54,341 nt of DNA from Falsiroseomonas oryzae. Lineage in GTDB: Bacteria; Pseudomonadota; Alphaproteobacteria; Acetobacterales; Acetobacteraceae. Positions 9,597 to 18,298 of the stretch are shown in pieces. The stretch spans positions 1 through 54,341 of the forward strand of contig NZ_JAPSMD010000006.1 of the NCBI RefSeq assembly GCF_027856955.1. Reading direction: 5' to 3'. Numbering within the stretch: the stretch's first letter is position 1; the number at the start of each line of letters is the position of its first letter. Under the pieces are notes generated by a model. The model had not been told where the DNA came from, did no database searches, and saw nothing but the letters and a program-made list of their open reading frames with translations. The position numbers and the translations under genes were made by a program.

Positions 9597-9970
9597 GGTC
9601 GCACCGTGGTGGGCGGGCCGGCCCGCAGGCCGTCCAGGGTGTAGCCCTGCTGCCGCATGCAGGCCCGCGCAAGCTCCATCCGCGCGTCGCGGTTCACGTC
9701 CACGTTCTCGTAGGTCGCCGCGACGCGGTGGGAGTATTCGTCGCGGCAGACCTCCCGGCCGCCCTGGTTGCGGCAGACGCGGCGGTAGACCGTGCGCTCT
9801 GGGGAGCTCTCGCGGCGCTCCATCCGCGCGGGAATGGAAGCGGCGGCGGCCTGCTGGCAGCGGGCGAAGTCGCGGTCGGCCTGCTCCACGGTCGTGCCGG
9901 GGCGCTGCCAGTTCTCGGCGCAGCCGGCCAGCGGCAGGCTCAGCAGCAGGGCGGGAAGCAATCGGCGCAT
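9593..9970 (-). CDS. Small lipoprotein, tandem paralogue B
   Basis: A 125-residue predicted lipoprotein with the leader ending in lipobox LPLAGC. The mature protein starts AENWQRPGTT, has a cysteine-containing middle (RVCRNQGGREVCRDE) and ends with GYTLDGLR. It forms a tandem pair with 9231-9596. The shared architecture shows a gene duplication. The order is B then A in the direction of transcription. No function is recognised. Confidence 0.8.
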   Translation of the reverse strand: MRRLLPALLLSLPLAGCAENWQRPGTTVEQADRDFARCQQAAAASIPARMERRESSPERTVYRRVCRNQGGREVCRDEYSHRVAATYENVDVNRDARMELARACMRQQGYTLDGLRAGPPTTVRP

Positions 9971-10016
9971 CGCGTCGTCAGGCTGGCGCGGGAGAGCGCC
10001 GGGATTGTGGCAAGGA

Positions 10017-10814
10017 TCAGGCGCGCGGTGGGCGGAAGCCGAGCCGCAGCGCCAGCAGCAGGGTGGCCGCCACCGCCAGCACGGTCAGCGTGGCCAGCGC
10101 GTAGAGTTCAGGCGTCAGGCCGAGCCGCACGGCGGAGAACACCACCATCGGCAGCGTCGAGGCGCCCGGCCCGGAGACGAAGCTGGCGATCACCAGGTCG
10201 TCGAGCGAAAGGGTGAAGGCCAGCAGCCAGCCGGCTGCGATCCCCGGCGCTGCCAGGGGCAGCGTGATCAGCAGGAACACCCGCCAGGGCCGCGCGCCGA
10301 GGTCCATCGCCGCCTCCTCGAGGCTCAGGTCAAGGTCGCGCAGCCGGGCCTGCACGACCACCGCCACGTAGGCGGCACCGAAGGTGGCATGCGCGATCGC
10401 CACCGTGGTGGCGCCGCGTCCGGCCGGGAAGCCGAAGGCCTGCTCCAGCGCGACAAACAGCAGCAGCAGCGACAGGCCCGTGATGACCTCCGGCATCACC
10501 AGCGGTGCCGCCATCATGCCGGCGAAGGCGCCGCGCCCGCGGAACCGCCCGAAGCGCGCCAGCGCGAAGCCGGCCAGGGTGCCGAGGATGGTCGCCATGG
10601 TGGCCGAGACGGCGGCGATGCGCAGCGAGAGGAACAGCGCCTCCATCAGCGCCTCGTTGCGCCACAGCGCCACGTACCAGCGGGTGGAGACGCCGGTCAG
10701 GCTGGTGACCAGCCGGCTCTCGTTGAAGGAGAACACGGCCATCAGCAGGATCGGCAGGTAGAGGAAGGCGAAGCCGAAGCCGAGCGGCACCAGCAACCGG
10801 CCGAGACCACTCAT
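10017..10814 (-). CDS. potI: Putrescine/polyamine ABC transporter permease (PotI/PotC type)
   Basis: A 265-residue inner-membrane permease with about six hydrophobic segments. The EAA loop that contacts the ATPase is EAAMDLGARPWRVFLLITLP, at the usual cytoplasmic position. It is the last gene of a four-gene potFGHI-like operon, and its ATG overlaps the stop of the preceding permease by 4 bases. Together with potF, potG and potH it would import putrescine or a related polyamine. The pairing is inferred from order and from the binding protein. Confidence 0.9.
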   Translation of the reverse strand: MSGLGRLLVPLGFGFAFLYLPILLMAVFSFNESRLVTSLTGVSTRWYVALWRNEALMEALFLSLRIAAVSATMATILGTLAGFALARFGRFRGRGAFAGMMAAPLVMPEVITGLSLLLLFVALEQAFGFPAGRGATTVAIAHATFGAAYVAVVVQARLRDLDLSLEEAAMDLGARPWRVFLLITLPLAAPGIAAGWLLAFTLSLDDLVIASFVSGPGASTLPMVVFSAVRLGLTPELYALATLTVLAVAATLLLALRLGFRPPRA

Positions 10815-11695
10815 CGCTCCGCATCCCTCGTCGCGCGCGACTGGAACAGCGCGATCGGCAGCACGAGCAGCAGCAGCAGCACGACCGCCAGCGCCGAGGC
10901 CAGGGGCCAGTCGCGGTTCTGGAAGAACTCGGTCCAGAGCACGCGGCCGATCAGCTGCGCGCCCGGGCCGCCCAGCAATTCCGGGATGACGAACTCGCCG
11001 ACGGCAGGAATGAACACCAGCAGGTAGCCGGCGACCACGCCGGGCAGGGAGAGCGGCAGCGTCACCGCCAGGAAGCCGCGCCAGGGCCGGGCGCCGAGGT
11101 CCGCCGCCGCCTCGAGCAGCGCCGGATCCAGCCTGGACAGGGAGGCGTAGAGCGGCAGCACCATGAAGGGCAGGTAGCAATAGGTGATGCCCAGATACAT
11201 CGCGAGGTCGGTGTAGAGCAGCCGCAGCGGATCCTCGATCAGGCCCAGGGCGAGCAGCGCGCCGTTGATCCAGCCCTGGTCCTGCAGCAGTCCGATCCAG
11301 GCGGTGACGCGCAGCAGGAAGGAGGTCCAGAAGGGCAGCACGACCAGCATCAGCAGCGTGTTGCGCCAGCCCTCCGGCGCGCGCGCGATGGCCAGCGCCA
11401 TCGGGTAGCCGACCAGCAGGCAGAGCGTGGCGGAGACCGCGGCCACGCGCAGGCTGCGCAACGCGGCCTCGGCATAGAACGGGTCCTCCAGCAGCAGCTG
11501 CAGGTTCGCCATGTTCAGCTGCAGCTGCAGCGCGCCGTCCTCGCCCCGCCGCAGCAGCGGCGCGTAGGGTGGGATCCCCTCCGCAGGTTCGGCGAAGCCG
11601 ATGGAGAGCACGATGGCGAAGGGGGCCGCGAAGAACAGCAGCATCCAGGCCGCCGGCAAGGCCAGCACCAGGGCGCGGCGGAGGCGCGGCGTCAC
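10811..11695 (-). CDS. potH: Putrescine/polyamine ABC transporter permease (PotH/PotB type)
   Basis: A 294-residue permease with six hydrophobic segments and the EAA loop EAAADLGARPWRGFLAVTLP. The first membrane segment follows a short basic N terminus, as in PotB/PotH. Its start overlaps the stop of the ATPase gene by 4 bases and its stop overlaps the start of potI, so translation of all three is coupled. It forms the heterodimeric membrane channel with PotI. Confidence 0.9.
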   Translation of the reverse strand: MTPRLRRALVLALPAAWMLLFFAAPFAIVLSIGFAEPAEGIPPYAPLLRRGEDGALQLQLNMANLQLLLEDPFYAEAALRSLRVAAVSATLCLLVGYPMALAIARAPEGWRNTLLMLVVLPFWTSFLLRVTAWIGLLQDQGWINGALLALGLIEDPLRLLYTDLAMYLGITYCYLPFMVLPLYASLSRLDPALLEAAADLGARPWRGFLAVTLPLSLPGVVAGYLLVFIPAVGEFVIPELLGGPGAQLIGRVLWTEFFQNRDWPLASALAVVLLLLLVLPIALFQSRATRDAER

Positions 11696-12861
11696 TCCGG
11701 CAGCACCAGGCTGGCCTGGCCGTCCCAGGTGACGACGACCTGGTCGTCCCAGTCCACCGGGCGCTCCGTGATGCGGCGCAGGTTGGGCTGGCTGACGCGC
11801 AGCACGCGGCCGCCATCCAGCTCCACATGGTACATGAAGAAGTCGCCGAAATAGGCAATGTCGCGCACGCGGCCGGCGAGGCGGTTCTCGCCGTGCCGCG
11901 CCTCCGCGGCGTCGACCCGGTCGATCCTCAGCCGCTCGGGCCTCAGCGCCACGTAGACACGGCTGCCGGGCGGCTTCGGCGCCGGCGCGTCGGAGAGAAT
12001 GGCCATGTCGAACTCGGCCGAGCCGATGCGCGTGCCGGCCGGCCCCGTCGTTTCCACCACGCCGTCCAGGATGTTGGCAGTGCCCAGGAATTCGGCGGTG
12101 AAGCGGCTGTTCGGGAGCTCGTACACCTCGCCGGGCGTGCCGACCTGCGCCAGCGTGCCGCGGTCCATCACGCCGAGCCGCGTGGCCATCGTCATCGCCT
12201 CCTCCTGGTCGTGGGTGACGATGACGAAGGTGGTGCCGGTGCGCTCCTGGATGGATTGCAGCTCGAACTGCATGGATTCCCGCAGGTTCTTGTCGAGCGC
12301 GGAGAGCGGCTCGTCCAGCAGCAGCAGCTTCGGCCGCTTCGCCAGGGCCCGCGCCAGCGCGATGCGCGCGCGCTGCCCGCCGGACAGCGCAGCCGGCCTG
12401 CGCGCCTCGAAGCCCTCCATGCGCACCAGCGCCAGCATCTCGGCCACGCGCTCCCGCGCCGCGGCGCGCGGCACGCCGTCCATGCGAAGGCCGAAGGCGA
12501 TGTTCTGCGCGACGGTCATGTGCGGGAACAGCGCGTAGGACTGGAACATCATGTTCACCGGCCGCGCATGGGCCGGCACGCCGGCCATGTCCTGCCCGTC
12601 CAGCACGACGCGACCGGCGTCCGGTCGCTCCAGCCCCGCCAGGATGCGCAGCAGCGTGGACTTGCCGGAGCCCGACCCGCCGAGCAGCGCGAAGAACTCG
12701 CCGCGGTAGATCGACAGATCGATGCCATCCAGAGCGGCGAAGCCGCCGAAGCGCTTCGTCACGCCCTCGATGCGCAGGAAGGGCTCGGCCGCCGGATCGC
12801 GCCAGGGCTCGTCGAAGCGGCGCGACCGCGCCGGGATGGCGGTGCCGGGCGCTGCGCTCAC
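11692..12861 (-). CDS. potG: Polyamine ABC transporter ATP-binding protein
   Basis: A 389-residue ABC ATPase. Walker A GGSGSGKS is at 61-68, the Q-loop is in MFQSYALFPH, the signature is LSGGQRARIAL, Walker B is LLLLDEPLSALD, and the switch histidine is in VTHDQEEAM. A C-terminal TOBE domain follows, as in the PotA/PotG group. I chose the GTG at 12861 because it overlaps the potF stop by 4 bases (GTGA). It energises uptake through PotH/PotI. Confidence 0.92.
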   Translation of the reverse strand: MSAAPGTAIPARSRRFDEPWRDPAAEPFLRIEGVTKRFGGFAALDGIDLSIYRGEFFALLGGSGSGKSTLLRILAGLERPDAGRVVLDGQDMAGVPAHARPVNMMFQSYALFPHMTVAQNIAFGLRMDGVPRAAARERVAEMLALVRMEGFEARRPAALSGGQRARIALARALAKRPKLLLLDEPLSALDKNLRESMQFELQSIQERTGTTFVIVTHDQEEAMTMATRLGVMDRGTLAQVGTPGEVYELPNSRFTAEFLGTANILDGVVETTGPAGTRIGSAEFDMAILSDAPAPKPPGSRVYVALRPERLRIDRVDAAEARHGENRLAGRVRDIAYFGDFFMYHVELDGGRVLRVSQPNLRRITERPVDWDDQVVVTWDGQASLVLPE

Positions 12862-13958
12862 CGACCCGCCTTGAACCGCGCCCAGACCCGCGACCGGGCG
12901 CGCTCCGCGGCCTGCGGCACCGGGCCGATGGTGAAGAAGCGCGCGCGCAGCGCCTCCGGCGGGAAGACCGCCGGGTCGTCGGCCACCTCCGGCGCGACCA
13001 GCGCGCGGCTGGCCGGCACGCCGTTCGGGTAGCGGACGTGGTTGGTGATGGCGGCCATCACGTCCGGCTGCAGCAGGAAGTTGATGAAGGCGTGCGCGGC
13101 TTCGGGGTTCGGCGCGTCGGCGGGGATGGCGAGCAGGTCGAACCAGAGCTGCGCGCCCTCCCGCGGCGCCACGTATTGCACGGCCACGCCGCGGTTCGCC
13201 TCGCGCGCGCGCAGCCCGGCCTGGATCATGTCGCCGGAATAGCCGAAGGCGAGGCACGACTGGCCGCCGGCCAGCGCCTCGATGGCGCCGCCGGTCGAGA
13301 AGTTGCGGATGAAGGGCCGGATCGCCAGCAGCGCTCGCTCCACCTCGCGCAGGTCGCCCGCATCGGTGCTGTTCGGATCCTTGCCGAGGTAGTGCAGCAC
13401 CGTCGGGATCACGTCGATCGCGCTGTCCATCATGGTGATGCCGCAGCGGGCGATGCGGCGGGCGTGCTGCGGGTCCATCAGCAGCGCCAGGCTGTCCATC
13501 GGCGCATCGGGCGCCAGCGCGCGGATGCGCTCGGCATTCAGGCCGAGCCCGATGGTGCCCCAGAGATACAGCGCGCCGAAACGGTTCTCGGGATCGGAGG
13601 CGGCGACCTGCGCCTGCAGCGCCGGGTCCAGGTTGCGCAGGTTCGGCAGCAGCGCGCGGTCCAGCGGCCGGAAGGCCCCGGCGCGCGCCAGGCGCGAGAA
13701 GGTGGGCTCGCTGGTCGGCACCACGATGTCGTAGCCCGTGCGCCCGGCGGACAGCCGGCCCTCCAGCGTCTCCAGGCTGTCGAACACGTCGTAGCGCACG
13801 CGGATCCCGGTTTCCCGCGTGAAGCGCTGGACCATGTAGGGGTCGATGTAGTCGTTCCAGTTGAACACGTTCAGCACGCGTTCCTGTGCCGCCAGGGGTG
13901 CGGCGAGCAGCGTCGCGGCCAGGCAGGCGCCGAGCAGGAACAGGCGTCGCATGGGCAT
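12858..13958 (-). CDS. potF: Putrescine/polyamine ABC transporter periplasmic binding protein
   Basis: A 366-residue extracytoplasmic binding protein. A Sec signal peptide ends near LAAPLAAQE. The mature N terminus carries the PotD/PotF hallmark LNVFNWNDYIDP (about 29-40), and later GYSGDMIQA and PREGAQLWFDLLAIP match the polyamine-binding family. It is the first gene of the potFGHI operon, so the promoter should lie in 13959-14100. Preference for putrescine over spermidine is inferred from the F-G-H-I order and is not proven. Confidence 0.92.
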   Translation of the reverse strand: MPMRRLFLLGACLAATLLAAPLAAQERVLNVFNWNDYIDPYMVQRFTRETGIRVRYDVFDSLETLEGRLSAGRTGYDIVVPTSEPTFSRLARAGAFRPLDRALLPNLRNLDPALQAQVAASDPENRFGALYLWGTIGLGLNAERIRALAPDAPMDSLALLMDPQHARRIARCGITMMDSAIDVIPTVLHYLGKDPNSTDAGDLREVERALLAIRPFIRNFSTGGAIEALAGGQSCLAFGYSGDMIQAGLRAREANRGVAVQYVAPREGAQLWFDLLAIPADAPNPEAAHAFINFLLQPDVMAAITNHVRYPNGVPASRALVAPEVADDPAVFPPEALRARFFTIGPVPQAAERARSRVWARFKAGR

Positions 13959-14056
13959 CTCCCGGATGGGGCCGATTCGGGTGGGCAGACCCTACCACGC
14001 ATGGCCGTCTGCGCCGCGAGGCAGGACAGGATACCGCTGTTCTAGGATATTTTTCT

Positions 14057-14086
14057 TGACTTCGTTGCGCCGCCCGGGCTAGACCG
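14057..14086 (+). promoter_or_regulatory. Possible sigma70-type promoter of the phage-tail-like module
   Basis: TTGACT at 14057-14062 and TAGACC at 14081-14086 are separated by 18 bases. They sit in an otherwise GC-rich 342-base gap (13959-14300) that has a short T-rich run just before the -35. The -10 is weak (three of six consensus bases). The position suits the module at 14301-18097, whose first gene starts about 215 bases downstream. The gap must also hold the divergent potF promoter. I see no other structure in it. Confidence 0.35.
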
Positions 14087-14300
14087 GCGCTGCCACGGGG
14101 CGAGGTGCGTCCAGCCTCGCCCGGCAACACCCCCATCTCGCGCAGGCCCTGCGCCCGGCACCGCCGGCACGCAGGCCACGCGCGCCCCCGTGCCGCCCGA
14201 GCCGCGCGCGGGTGCCATCCCGTCCCTCGTCCGTACTCCCGAGGTCCCGGCACGCGCAGCCGCGCGCGCCGCGGCCGCGCGCGCCCGACCGGAGACCCGC

Positions 14301-14951
14301 ATGCCTTTCGACAACGCCTCGCTCGTCCCGCTCGTCGCCAATGGCGGGTTCACCATCTGGCTCTATCGCACCACCGATACGCGGGCGGCCGCGCTCGCGC
14401 CCGGCTACTTCGCCGGCGCCGCCGCGCGCCTGGTCAGCGGCGACGTGATGTTCCTGCAGGCCGCCGATGCGCTCACGCTGACCACCGTGCGACTGGGCAC
14501 GGACATGGCGCCGGGCCTGGTGGTGGATACCTTCGCCGTGCCCTTCCGCGTCAACCGCACCTCCGCGCAGCGCTTCTCGGTCCGGCAGGTGGCCAGCGCG
14601 GTGGCAATGAGCGTCCTGCTTGCGCCGCTCGCCGGCAACCCGATCGCCGGCGGCACCGTGCAGGCCGAGGCAGCGGTCGCGGGCCCGGTGGCGCAGGTCG
14701 CCTTCTCGATCAGCGACGCCGGCGGCACGACGGTTCGCGGGCCGCAGACGGCAGCGGTCAGCGGCGGCTCCGCCAGCGCCACCTTGCCGGCGCCGGCGGC
14801 CGGCACGGGCTACCGGCTGCGCGTGGAGGCGGTCGGCTTCCCGCAGGTCGCGGATCTCTCCGCGCCGTTCGCGGTCAGCGCGCCGTACGTGCTGCTGACC
14901 CAGGCGGGCGACGTGCTGGTCACGCAGGCGGGCGACCGGCTGCTGATCTGA
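14301..14951 (+). CDS. Phage-tail-module protein of unknown function
   Basis: A 216-residue protein with no signal peptide. The N-terminal half is a beta-rich stretch (ANGGFTIWLYRTTDTRAA). The middle (about 110-180) looks like a beta-sandwich with repeated V/A-S-G-G patterns. The C terminus contains a short internal repeat, LLTQAGDVLVTQAGDRLLI. I used the ATG at 14301, because the longer frame adds an Ala/Arg/Pro leader that looks non-coding. It precedes a tail-spike gene and two small tail-type genes on the same strand, so a structural or adaptor role in that module is likely. The family is not recognised. Confidence 0.65.
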   Translation: MPFDNASLVPLVANGGFTIWLYRTTDTRAAALAPGYFAGAAARLVSGDVMFLQAADALTLTTVRLGTDMAPGLVVDTFAVPFRVNRTSAQRFSVRQVASAVAMSVLLAPLAGNPIAGGTVQAEAAVAGPVAQVAFSISDAGGTTVRGPQTAAVSGGSASATLPAPAAGTGYRLRVEAVGFPQVADLSAPFAVSAPYVLLTQAGDVLVTQAGDRLLI

Positions 14952-15002
14952 CGGCCCCTCCCCTCCCCGCTCCCCGATCCGCGCAACGAACGAGAGGGCC
15001 CG

Positions 15003-17357
15003 ATGGCCGACACACGCATCTCCGACCTTCCGGTCGCCACCGAACTGGCGGCCGCCGATCTCGCGCCCGTGGTGCAGGGCATCGGCGTGGCGGCGCAGAC
15101 GCGCCGCGCCAGCTTCGCTCAGATCACCGCCGGCATCTTCGTCGAGCGGATGTTCCATGTCCGCGACTACGGCGCAGTCGGCAACGGCACCGCTGACGAC
15201 ACGGCCGCTATCCAGGCAGCGATCGACGCGGCGGCGGCGGCCGGCGGCGGCATCGTCCGGCTCGGCCCGCGGCGCTACCGCGTCGCGGCGGCCGAGCTGG
15301 TGGTGAAGGAGAATGTCTGCCTCGAGGGGCCGATCTTCCCCGGCGGCCAGCGCCCGGCCGGCGATTACCGCACCATCCCCGGCACCATACTGCTGGATGC
15401 GGCACGCACCGTCCGGGTGATGCGCGCCGCCACGCTGCGCCGCGTCGCGGTGATCCGCGACGGCATGGGCGCGCCGCCGGCGACGATGCGCGCCGGCATC
15501 AACCTGCGCGCCGCGATGGCCGGCACCGCCATCACCATCGGCGACGCGTCGGGCACGCATCACGACGTGCTGGTGGAAGACGTGCTGGTGCTGGGCTTCG
15601 ACCTGGCGCTGCGATCCGACAACAGCCAGCGCCTGAATATCCGGCGCATGCGCGGGGACTGCCGCAACGGCATCTGGCTGTCGCGCACCTACGACGTCAC
15701 GCGCATCCACGATGTGCATTTCTGGCCCTTCCTGACCGGCAACCTGGGCACCGTCTCGCTGGTGCAGTTCACCGTCACCGGTGCCGCGAACAACGGCGCG
15801 GGTCTGGTGCGGATCACCACCGCCACCGCGCATGGCCTGGTCACCGGGGATCTGGTGAACGTCACCGGCCTGGGCGGCATCCCGCCCGGCAACATCCGCG
15901 CGCTCGCCACCGTGGTCGATGCGACGCGGGTGGACCTGCAGGGCGTCGGCTTCTCCGGCGGCTGGACAGGCGGTGGGGTGCTCTCGGTCTGGAACAACCG
16001 TCGCCAGGGCACCGCCTTCCGCGTCGAGAGCAGCGACGTGGCGGAGTTCGTCAACTGCTTCTGCTACGGCTTCGACATCGGCTTCGACCTGGGCGACGGC
16101 GCGCAGTCGATCCAGTTGCACAACTGCAGCGTCGACGACCTGCTGACCCTGCGCGACCCCTTCACGCTCGGCACCTGGATCCGCGGCAGCGCCTTCCGCA
16201 CCAAGTGGGTGGGCGGCTTCATCAGCAGCATGGCCACCGCCATCCGCGTGCAGAGCAGCGCCTCCAACAACGGCGACAACCAGTTCGTCGGCGTGATGGT
16301 GGGCGGCGGCGGCTCCGGGCGCACGGCGGAGGTGCTGGATGGCGGCCTGACGCTGGTCGCCTGCGATCTGCCCGCGGCCTCGGTCTTCCTGGCCAGTACC
16401 GGCGACAGCCTCTCCGTCGTCGCCTCGGACACGCGCAGCGCGACCTTCACCGGCCAGACGCCGGCCGACACCTCCCGCATCGTGCTGGTCGGCAACCGCA
16501 CCCAGGCCGCGCGCGGCTCGGCGGACGGGACCATCACGGTGCTCTCCCGCCGGTCCGAGACGCAGGGCGCCGAGCTCGACTTCGAGAACCAGGACGCGGC
16601 GACGGCCTATGCCGTCTCGATCGGCACCGGGTCGCTGGCGCCGCTGCAGATCGGCGGCACGCCGGGCACCAACCCGAATGGCGGCCTGCTGCTCGGCGCC
16701 AATGCGTCGATGACGGCGCCCATGACCGTCACGCTGCGCCGCGTCTCGGCCACCCCCGCAAATGGCCACACGCTCGGCCAGGTGGTGTTCAGCGGTCACA
16801 ACGCCGCCGGCACCGAGACCGCCTTCGCCCGCGCCGGCGGCATCAGCGAGACCGTCGCCGCCGGATCCGAAACCGGCGCCTTCGTGGTGGAGACCCGCGG
16901 CACGGGCGGCCTGGCGGAGCGGCTGCGCATCGCCTCCACCGGCACGGTGACGCTGCAGGGCCCGCTGGTGCTTCCCGCCGACCCGACCGCCGCGCTGCAG
17001 GCCGCGACGAAGGGCTATGTGGACGCGCAGTTCACCGCCCGCCGCCTGCCGGTGGTCGCCACCGCATCGACCACCGCGCTGACGCTCGCCGCGCATAACG
17101 GCCGCCTGGTCAGTGCCAATGCCGGCACGACGCTGTCCATCGACTGGGCGGCGACAGGCGACGGCTTCTCCTGCCTCGTCGTGAACCGGACCGGCGCCGA
17201 TCTCGCCCTCACCCTGGCCGGCTTCACGGCCGCGACGCCGACCAACCCGGACGGGCTGACCAGGATCCGCGCCGGCGGCCTTGCCACGCTGCTCGCCTTC
17301 AGCCCGGACGGCGGCACCACGCGTGTGCTGCTGCTGTCCGGCGCCGCCGCGCCCTGA
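15003..17357 (+). CDS. Phage-type tail spike with pectate-lyase-like beta-helix
   Basis: A 784-residue protein. The first 45 residues (MADTRISDLPVATELAAADL and following) resemble the particle-attachment or capping segment found at the start of phage tail spikes. A Pectate_lyase_3/GH28-type right-handed beta-helix starts at about 50 with FHVRDYGAVGNGTADDTAAI and runs to about 500. The C-terminal part has the tail-fibre motif ATKGYVDAQF near 667 and a compact beta-rich end domain. Such spikes bind and often cut surface polysaccharide. No secretion signal is visible. RBS-like GAGAGGG lies just before the ATG. Whether the beta-helix is catalytic cannot be read here. Confidence 0.85.
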   Translation: MADTRISDLPVATELAAADLAPVVQGIGVAAQTRRASFAQITAGIFVERMFHVRDYGAVGNGTADDTAAIQAAIDAAAAAGGGIVRLGPRRYRVAAAELVVKENVCLEGPIFPGGQRPAGDYRTIPGTILLDAARTVRVMRAATLRRVAVIRDGMGAPPATMRAGINLRAAMAGTAITIGDASGTHHDVLVEDVLVLGFDLALRSDNSQRLNIRRMRGDCRNGIWLSRTYDVTRIHDVHFWPFLTGNLGTVSLVQFTVTGAANNGAGLVRITTATAHGLVTGDLVNVTGLGGIPPGNIRALATVVDATRVDLQGVGFSGGWTGGGVLSVWNNRRQGTAFRVESSDVAEFVNCFCYGFDIGFDLGDGAQSIQLHNCSVDDLLTLRDPFTLGTWIRGSAFRTKWVGGFISSMATAIRVQSSASNNGDNQFVGVMVGGGGSGRTAEVLDGGLTLVACDLPAASVFLASTGDSLSVVASDTRSATFTGQTPADTSRIVLVGNRTQAARGSADGTITVLSRRSETQGAELDFENQDAATAYAVSIGTGSLAPLQIGGTPGTNPNGGLLLGANASMTAPMTVTLRRVSATPANGHTLGQVVFSGHNAAGTETAFARAGGISETVAAGSETGAFVVETRGTGGLAERLRIASTGTVTLQGPLVLPADPTAALQAATKGYVDAQFTARRLPVVATASTTALTLAAHNGRLVSANAGTTLSIDWAATGDGFSCLVVNRTGADLALTLAGFTAATPTNPDGLTRIRAGGLATLLAFSPDGGTTRVLLLSGAAAP

Positions 17358-17376
17358 CCTTCCACAGGAGCCTGAG

Positions 17377-17646
17377 ATGACCGACTGGACCCTCTGCCGC
17401 TGGCACGGCCCGCCCGAGGCGGTGGCCGCGGCGCTGCGCACGCTCGGCTGGAACGGGCCGGAGGACGCGCCCGGCGCAGCCATCGACCCGCGCGTCGGCG
17501 GCTTCATCCCGCCCGCCGGCGAGGCCCCGCGCGAGGTGGATGGCGTGGCCTATGCCGCGCTGGTGGCGCGCGAGGCGCTGCCACTGCCGGCCGGGCTTGC
17601 CGAGACCCCGGCGGAGCTCTCCGCGACGCTGATCGGCAGCTTCTGA
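17377..17646 (+). CDS. Small tail-module protein, unknown
   Basis: An 89-residue protein. I chose the ATG at 17377 because AGGAG sits at 17366-17370, 6 bases upstream, and just after the spike gene stop. A longer frame would overlap the spike gene with cysteine/proline-rich nonsense. It contains FIPPAGEAPREVDGVAYAAL, a pattern of the kind seen in small proteins encoded next to tail fibres, but I do not recognise a named family. Likely an assembly or accessory factor for the spike. Confidence 0.6.
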   Translation: MTDWTLCRWHGPPEAVAAALRTLGWNGPEDAPGAAIDPRVGGFIPPAGEAPREVDGVAYAALVAREALPLPAGLAETPAELSATLIGSF

Positions 17647-17722
17647 CACCCGCCCTGCCGCCGCCACCGCCAGGCCGCCTGCGCGGCTGGCTCCGACACC
17701 GACCCGAAAGGATCCCGACCGG

Positions 17723-18097
17723 ATGACCGACCTGACCGACCACGCGAAGAACCTGCTGGCCCGGGCGCTGTGCGGACGCCTGCCGAGCCTGCCGACTGCG
17801 GCTTGGGCCGCGCTGGGCACCGGCGGCTCGGACGCCGCCGGCATCACCGGCGAGCCGGCCGGCACCGGCTATGCCCGCCAGCGCGTGACCTTCACGGGCA
17901 CCGGCGCGCAGCGCAACGCTGCGGCGCTGAGCTTCACCTTCACCAGCGCGGCCGGGACGCTGACCCATCTCGGCCTCTTCGACGCCGCGACGGGCGGCAA
18001 TCCGCTGACCTGGGCGCCGCTCTCGGCGTCCGTCACGGTGGCCGGGCCAGGGACCGTCACGGTTGCCGTCGACGCCCTGACCGTCACGCCCGAGTAG
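17723..18097 (+). CDS. Phage tail-fibre-like small structural protein
   Basis: A 124-residue protein starting MTDLTDHAKNLLARALCG, an N terminus characteristic of small phage tail-fibre-associated proteins. It continues with a beta-rich body (RVTFTGTGAQRNAAALSFTF, then THLGLFDAATGG). No signal peptide or catalytic motif is present. It ends the module and is followed by a strong hairpin at 18172-18211. The resemblance to tail-fibre accessory proteins is by pattern only. Confidence 0.65.
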   Translation: MTDLTDHAKNLLARALCGRLPSLPTAAWAALGTGGSDAAGITGEPAGTGYARQRVTFTGTGAQRNAAALSFTFTSAAGTLTHLGLFDAATGGNPLTWAPLSASVTVAGPGTVTVAVDALTVTPE

Positions 18098-18171
18098 CCC
18101 GCGATAGCCCTGAGTGTGCACACCGAAGGTGGGCACGGCGAAGGGCGTTAATCGCCGGGCCAGAGAAGCGA

Positions 18172-18211
18172 GACCGGCGTAGCCCTGAACGCAGTCAGGG
18201 CTACGCCGGTC
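18172..18211. terminator. Perfect 17-bp stem hairpin after the tail module
   Basis: Left arm 18172-18188 and right arm 18195-18211 are perfect reverse complements with the 6-base loop ACGCAG. The arms contain TAGCCCTGA, which also occurs once more, alone, at 18105-18113 just after the last tail gene. There is no T-run after the stem, so it could be a terminator lacking a U-tract, a REP-like repeat or the scar of an inserted element. It separates the tail module from the FNR-type gene. Confidence 0.6.
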
Positions 18212-18298
18212 GAGCCTTCAGGTGTACGGCCGTCGTGACACGGCCGAACGTTGCCCAGCCAGCCTGACACCGCGACTGTCAAAGCCTCTTGAAGCCGA

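Noticed and set aside
14079-17507. A 1142-codon minus-strand open frame across the tail module
   Set aside because: It is antisense to the tail spike, is extremely Ala/Arg/Gly/His-rich and has no domain. Long antisense frames are expected at this GC content.
18276-18294. TCAA...TTGA dyad upstream of the FNR-type gene as an autoregulatory site
   Set aside because: The half-sites are in the reverse order from an FNR/FixK box and the arms are only four bases.
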